A DNA stretch of 64,000 nt from Liquorilactobacillus uvarum DSM 19971. Its GTDB lineage: Bacteria; Bacillota; Bacilli; Lactobacillales; Lactobacillaceae. The stretch's first letter is position 1. Every line of letters starts with the position of its first letter. The DNA is taken from contig NZ_AZEG01000008.1 of assembly GCF_001434935.1 (NCBI RefSeq), forward strand, positions 50,428 through 114,427, read 5' to 3'. Shown here one piece after another: positions 62,675 through 64,000 of this stretch. The position numbers and the translations under genes are program-made. The notes beneath the pieces were generated by a model that did no database searches, was not told the DNA's origin, and was given only the letters and a program-made list of their open reading frames with translations.

Positions 62675-63587
62675 CGGTAATCTTCTTTTCTAATAACGTA
62701 TGATAAGCCGATTCTAAATTTGATTTCAAAATTTTAACATTAGTTAATTGATTTTTTTTAATTTCTGGATCATTAAGAGCTTCTTGCAAGTAATCAACAT
62801 AGGTTCGATTATTTTCTAAATTGATTAACTTCAAATGATCATTTTCTCTTTCCCAGCCCTTCAAATCAGGTAGTTGGTTATTAAAGTAAAGTTCCAGTGA
62901 TGGTCGAGCAAACTTCTGAAGAATCCTTTCCAAGCTTCCTGTAGTTTGAACTATACCTTGATTTAAAAAAACAATTCTTGCATTGAGAGCTTCCATTTCT
63001 TGCAGATAATGCGTTGTATAAATAATTGTAACTCCTTGTTTACTAAGTGATTTAACGGCGCAAATGATCTGGTTACGCGAATCAACGTCCGCGCCTACAG
63101 TTGGTTCATCAAGAAAAATAATCTTTGCTTGACTCATTAACGCGATACCGGAATGAAGCCTGCGCTTTTGACCACCACTCAGATTTACTGCCTTTTGATT
63201 TTCGCATTTTTTTAATTTAAAAATTCCTATTACTTGCAAATATTTTTCTTTAATCTGTTTAGTGGATAAACCATTAAGCGCTCCAAAACTCTGCAGATTT
63301 TGTTTAACTGTTAAATGTGGGTAGATACCTAATTCTTGCGGGGCTATGCCTAAGTACTTCCTTAATCGATGTTTATTTTTAGATAATGTGTTATTTAATA
63401 GCCATACCTCACCAGAATCTGGATTTGTTAGACCAGTCATAACTTTAATCAACGTTGACTTTCCCGCTCCATTAGGACCTAACAGACCGATAATTTCACC
63501 TTGCTGAACTTCTAAATTTACACCATTTAAAATGGGGTGCTTGTTAAAACTTTTATAGATTTGGCTCAATTTAATAGCTAATGTCAT
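62664..63587 (-). CDS. ABC transporter ATPase (drug-export type)
   Basis: A 307-residue ATPase. Walker A is GLLGPNGAGKSTL near residue 38, the signature NLSGGQKRRLH, Walker B IIFLDEPTVGAD, and the H-loop TTHYLQE. A C-terminal region of about 90 residues follows, as in DrrA-like exporters. A longer frame reaches 63728, but its first 47 residues are not ABC-like; the ATG at 63587 has AAAGGAG. It is first in the operon with permease and TetR. Confidence 0.9.
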   Translation of the reverse strand: MTLAIKLSQIYKSFNKHPILNGVNLEVQQGEIIGLLGPNGAGKSTLIKVMTGLTNPDSGEVWLLNNTLSKNKHRLRKYLGIAPQELGIYPHLTVKQNLQSFGALNGLSTKQIKEKYLQVIGIFKLKKCENQKAVNLSGGQKRRLHSGIALMSQAKIIFLDEPTVGADVDSRNQIICAVKSLSKQGVTIIYTTHYLQEMEALNARIVFLNQGIVQTTGSLERILQKFARPSLELYFNNQLPDLKGWERENDHLKLINLENNRTYVDYLQEALNDPEIKKNQLTNVKILKSNLESAYHTLLEKKITGEN

Positions 63588-63617
63588 TTTTTCTCCTTTG
63601 TTTACAATATAATCTAT

Positions 63618-63659
63618 GTTTACAATGTAAACTATAATCGAATAAAATGCAAATATCAA
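63618..63659 (-). promoter_or_regulatory. Promoter and TetR operator of the ABC operon
   Basis: On the minus strand TTGATA (63659-63654) and TATAGT (63636-63631) are 17 bases apart. The perfect 15-base palindrome GTTTACAATGTAAAC (63618-63632 on the plus strand) overlaps the -10, and another GTTTACA half-site lies at 63600-63606. Binding here would block transcription. Confidence 0.75.
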
Positions 63660-64000
63660 AATAAGCATAACTTTTAAAATATGTATTTTTTTTAAGTGTT
63701 TTAAGATTATATGCACACTCATTTTCACGCATAAAAGTTTTTATCATTTTTTCAAAAAAGTAATTATTGTATCATAAATCTTACTTTAACAGTTACACAG
63801 AAGCTAAATTGGATGCTTACAGATCTCCAAAAAGGGCATTACAAATTGATCTACATATGTGTAATAGTGGTATGATAAGAAGATTATATTTTAATTACAA
63901 TTATGATATACTTATCGCTATATTATACAAAGGAAGGGCAGTTATTATGCTCCTATCCTAGTATTTGGTACATAAATTTCTGAACAGTTGTGCCATAATT
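63660..64000. other. Right-end gap; truncated context
   Basis: No gene I can support. A plus-strand frame at 63767-63961 (TTG start, 64 residues, no ribosome site) contains LHMCNSGMIRR. Its last codons overlap an ATG at 63947 with AAGGAAGGG upstream, which reads only MLLS before a TAG; a real gene might start near here and lie beyond the window. Confidence 0.35.

Noticed and set aside
1..64000. CRISPR array, prophage, insertion sequence, tRNA or rRNA
   Set aside because: No regularly spaced repeats, transposase or phage structural genes, and no tRNA cloverleaf or rRNA sequence were recognised by eye.

Overview
The window is low-GC (about one third G+C by eye), gene-dense Gram-positive DNA. 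The combined content points to a member of the Lactobacillaceae: an Apf-type secreted cell-wall protein, a BceRS-BceAB module, ECF and BioY transporters, a T-box, strong AGGAGG ribosome binding sites and frequent TTG/GTG starts. Genus is not assigned. No rRNA, tRNA, CRISPR array, insertion sequence or prophage was recognised. It looks like chromosomal backbone carrying accessory transport, resistance and scavenging genes.

Layout. 1-5.1 kb: tail of an unknown gene, a strong terminator, then a two-component system and ABC transporter of the BceRS-BceAB antimicrobial-peptide type. 5.3-9.4 kb: AI-2E family membrane protein, HesB-like protein, a divergent sirtuin with a MarR regulator, and D-amino-acid aminotransferase. 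9.7-14.3 kb: NiCoT transporter, ClpP-like protease, CorA, then a lone trpB behind a leader peptide with two Trp codons and a terminator hairpin. 14.9-18.9 kb: LD-carboxypeptidase and a MarR/UvrA-paralogue operon. 18.9-22.3 kb (minus strand): a T-box-controlled operon of a degenerate and an intact isocitrate-lyase/PEP-mutase-like protein plus an MFS transporter. 22.5-30.2 kb: TudS-like DUF523 protein, D-2-hydroxyacid dehydrogenase, ECF S component with TetR, a probably frameshifted nucleotidyltransferase, MazG-like protein, GNAT, aspartokinase, and a decayed XRE-membrane regulator with its small partner.

30.7-35.3 kb is a complete de novo NAD operon (nadB-nadC-nadA plus a NifS-like cysteine desulfurase). 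35.3-39.6 kb holds ArsR/CadD, a quinone oxidoreductase, a GNAT and a DHA2 efflux pump. 40-44.4 kb has Apf, divergent bioY and bioB with two matching BirA-type boxes, and a hydrolase. 44.6-52.5 kb has MFS pumps, a VOC protein, paired CrcB fluoride channels, an archaeal-type aspartate-semialdehyde dehydrogenase and a cytosolic FMN/FAD reductase behind a Rex/CRP-like palindrome. 52.5-64 kb has a decayed CPBP protease gene facing a 25-bp palindrome, esterases, AzlCD, GNAT, a DUF1307 lipoprotein, an EamA/LysR divergent pair, and an ABC-ABC-TetR operon with its operator.

Functionally the window is rich in cofactor supply and scavenging (NAD made de novo; biotin uptake plus the last biotin step; Ni/Co, Mg and an ECF vitamin-type substrate), in efflux with local repressors, and in RNA-based control. 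The strongest leads for new biology are the T-box operon with its enzyme/pseudoenzyme pair, the leader-peptide attenuator in front of orphan trpB, and the sirtuin that lacks its catalytic histidine.
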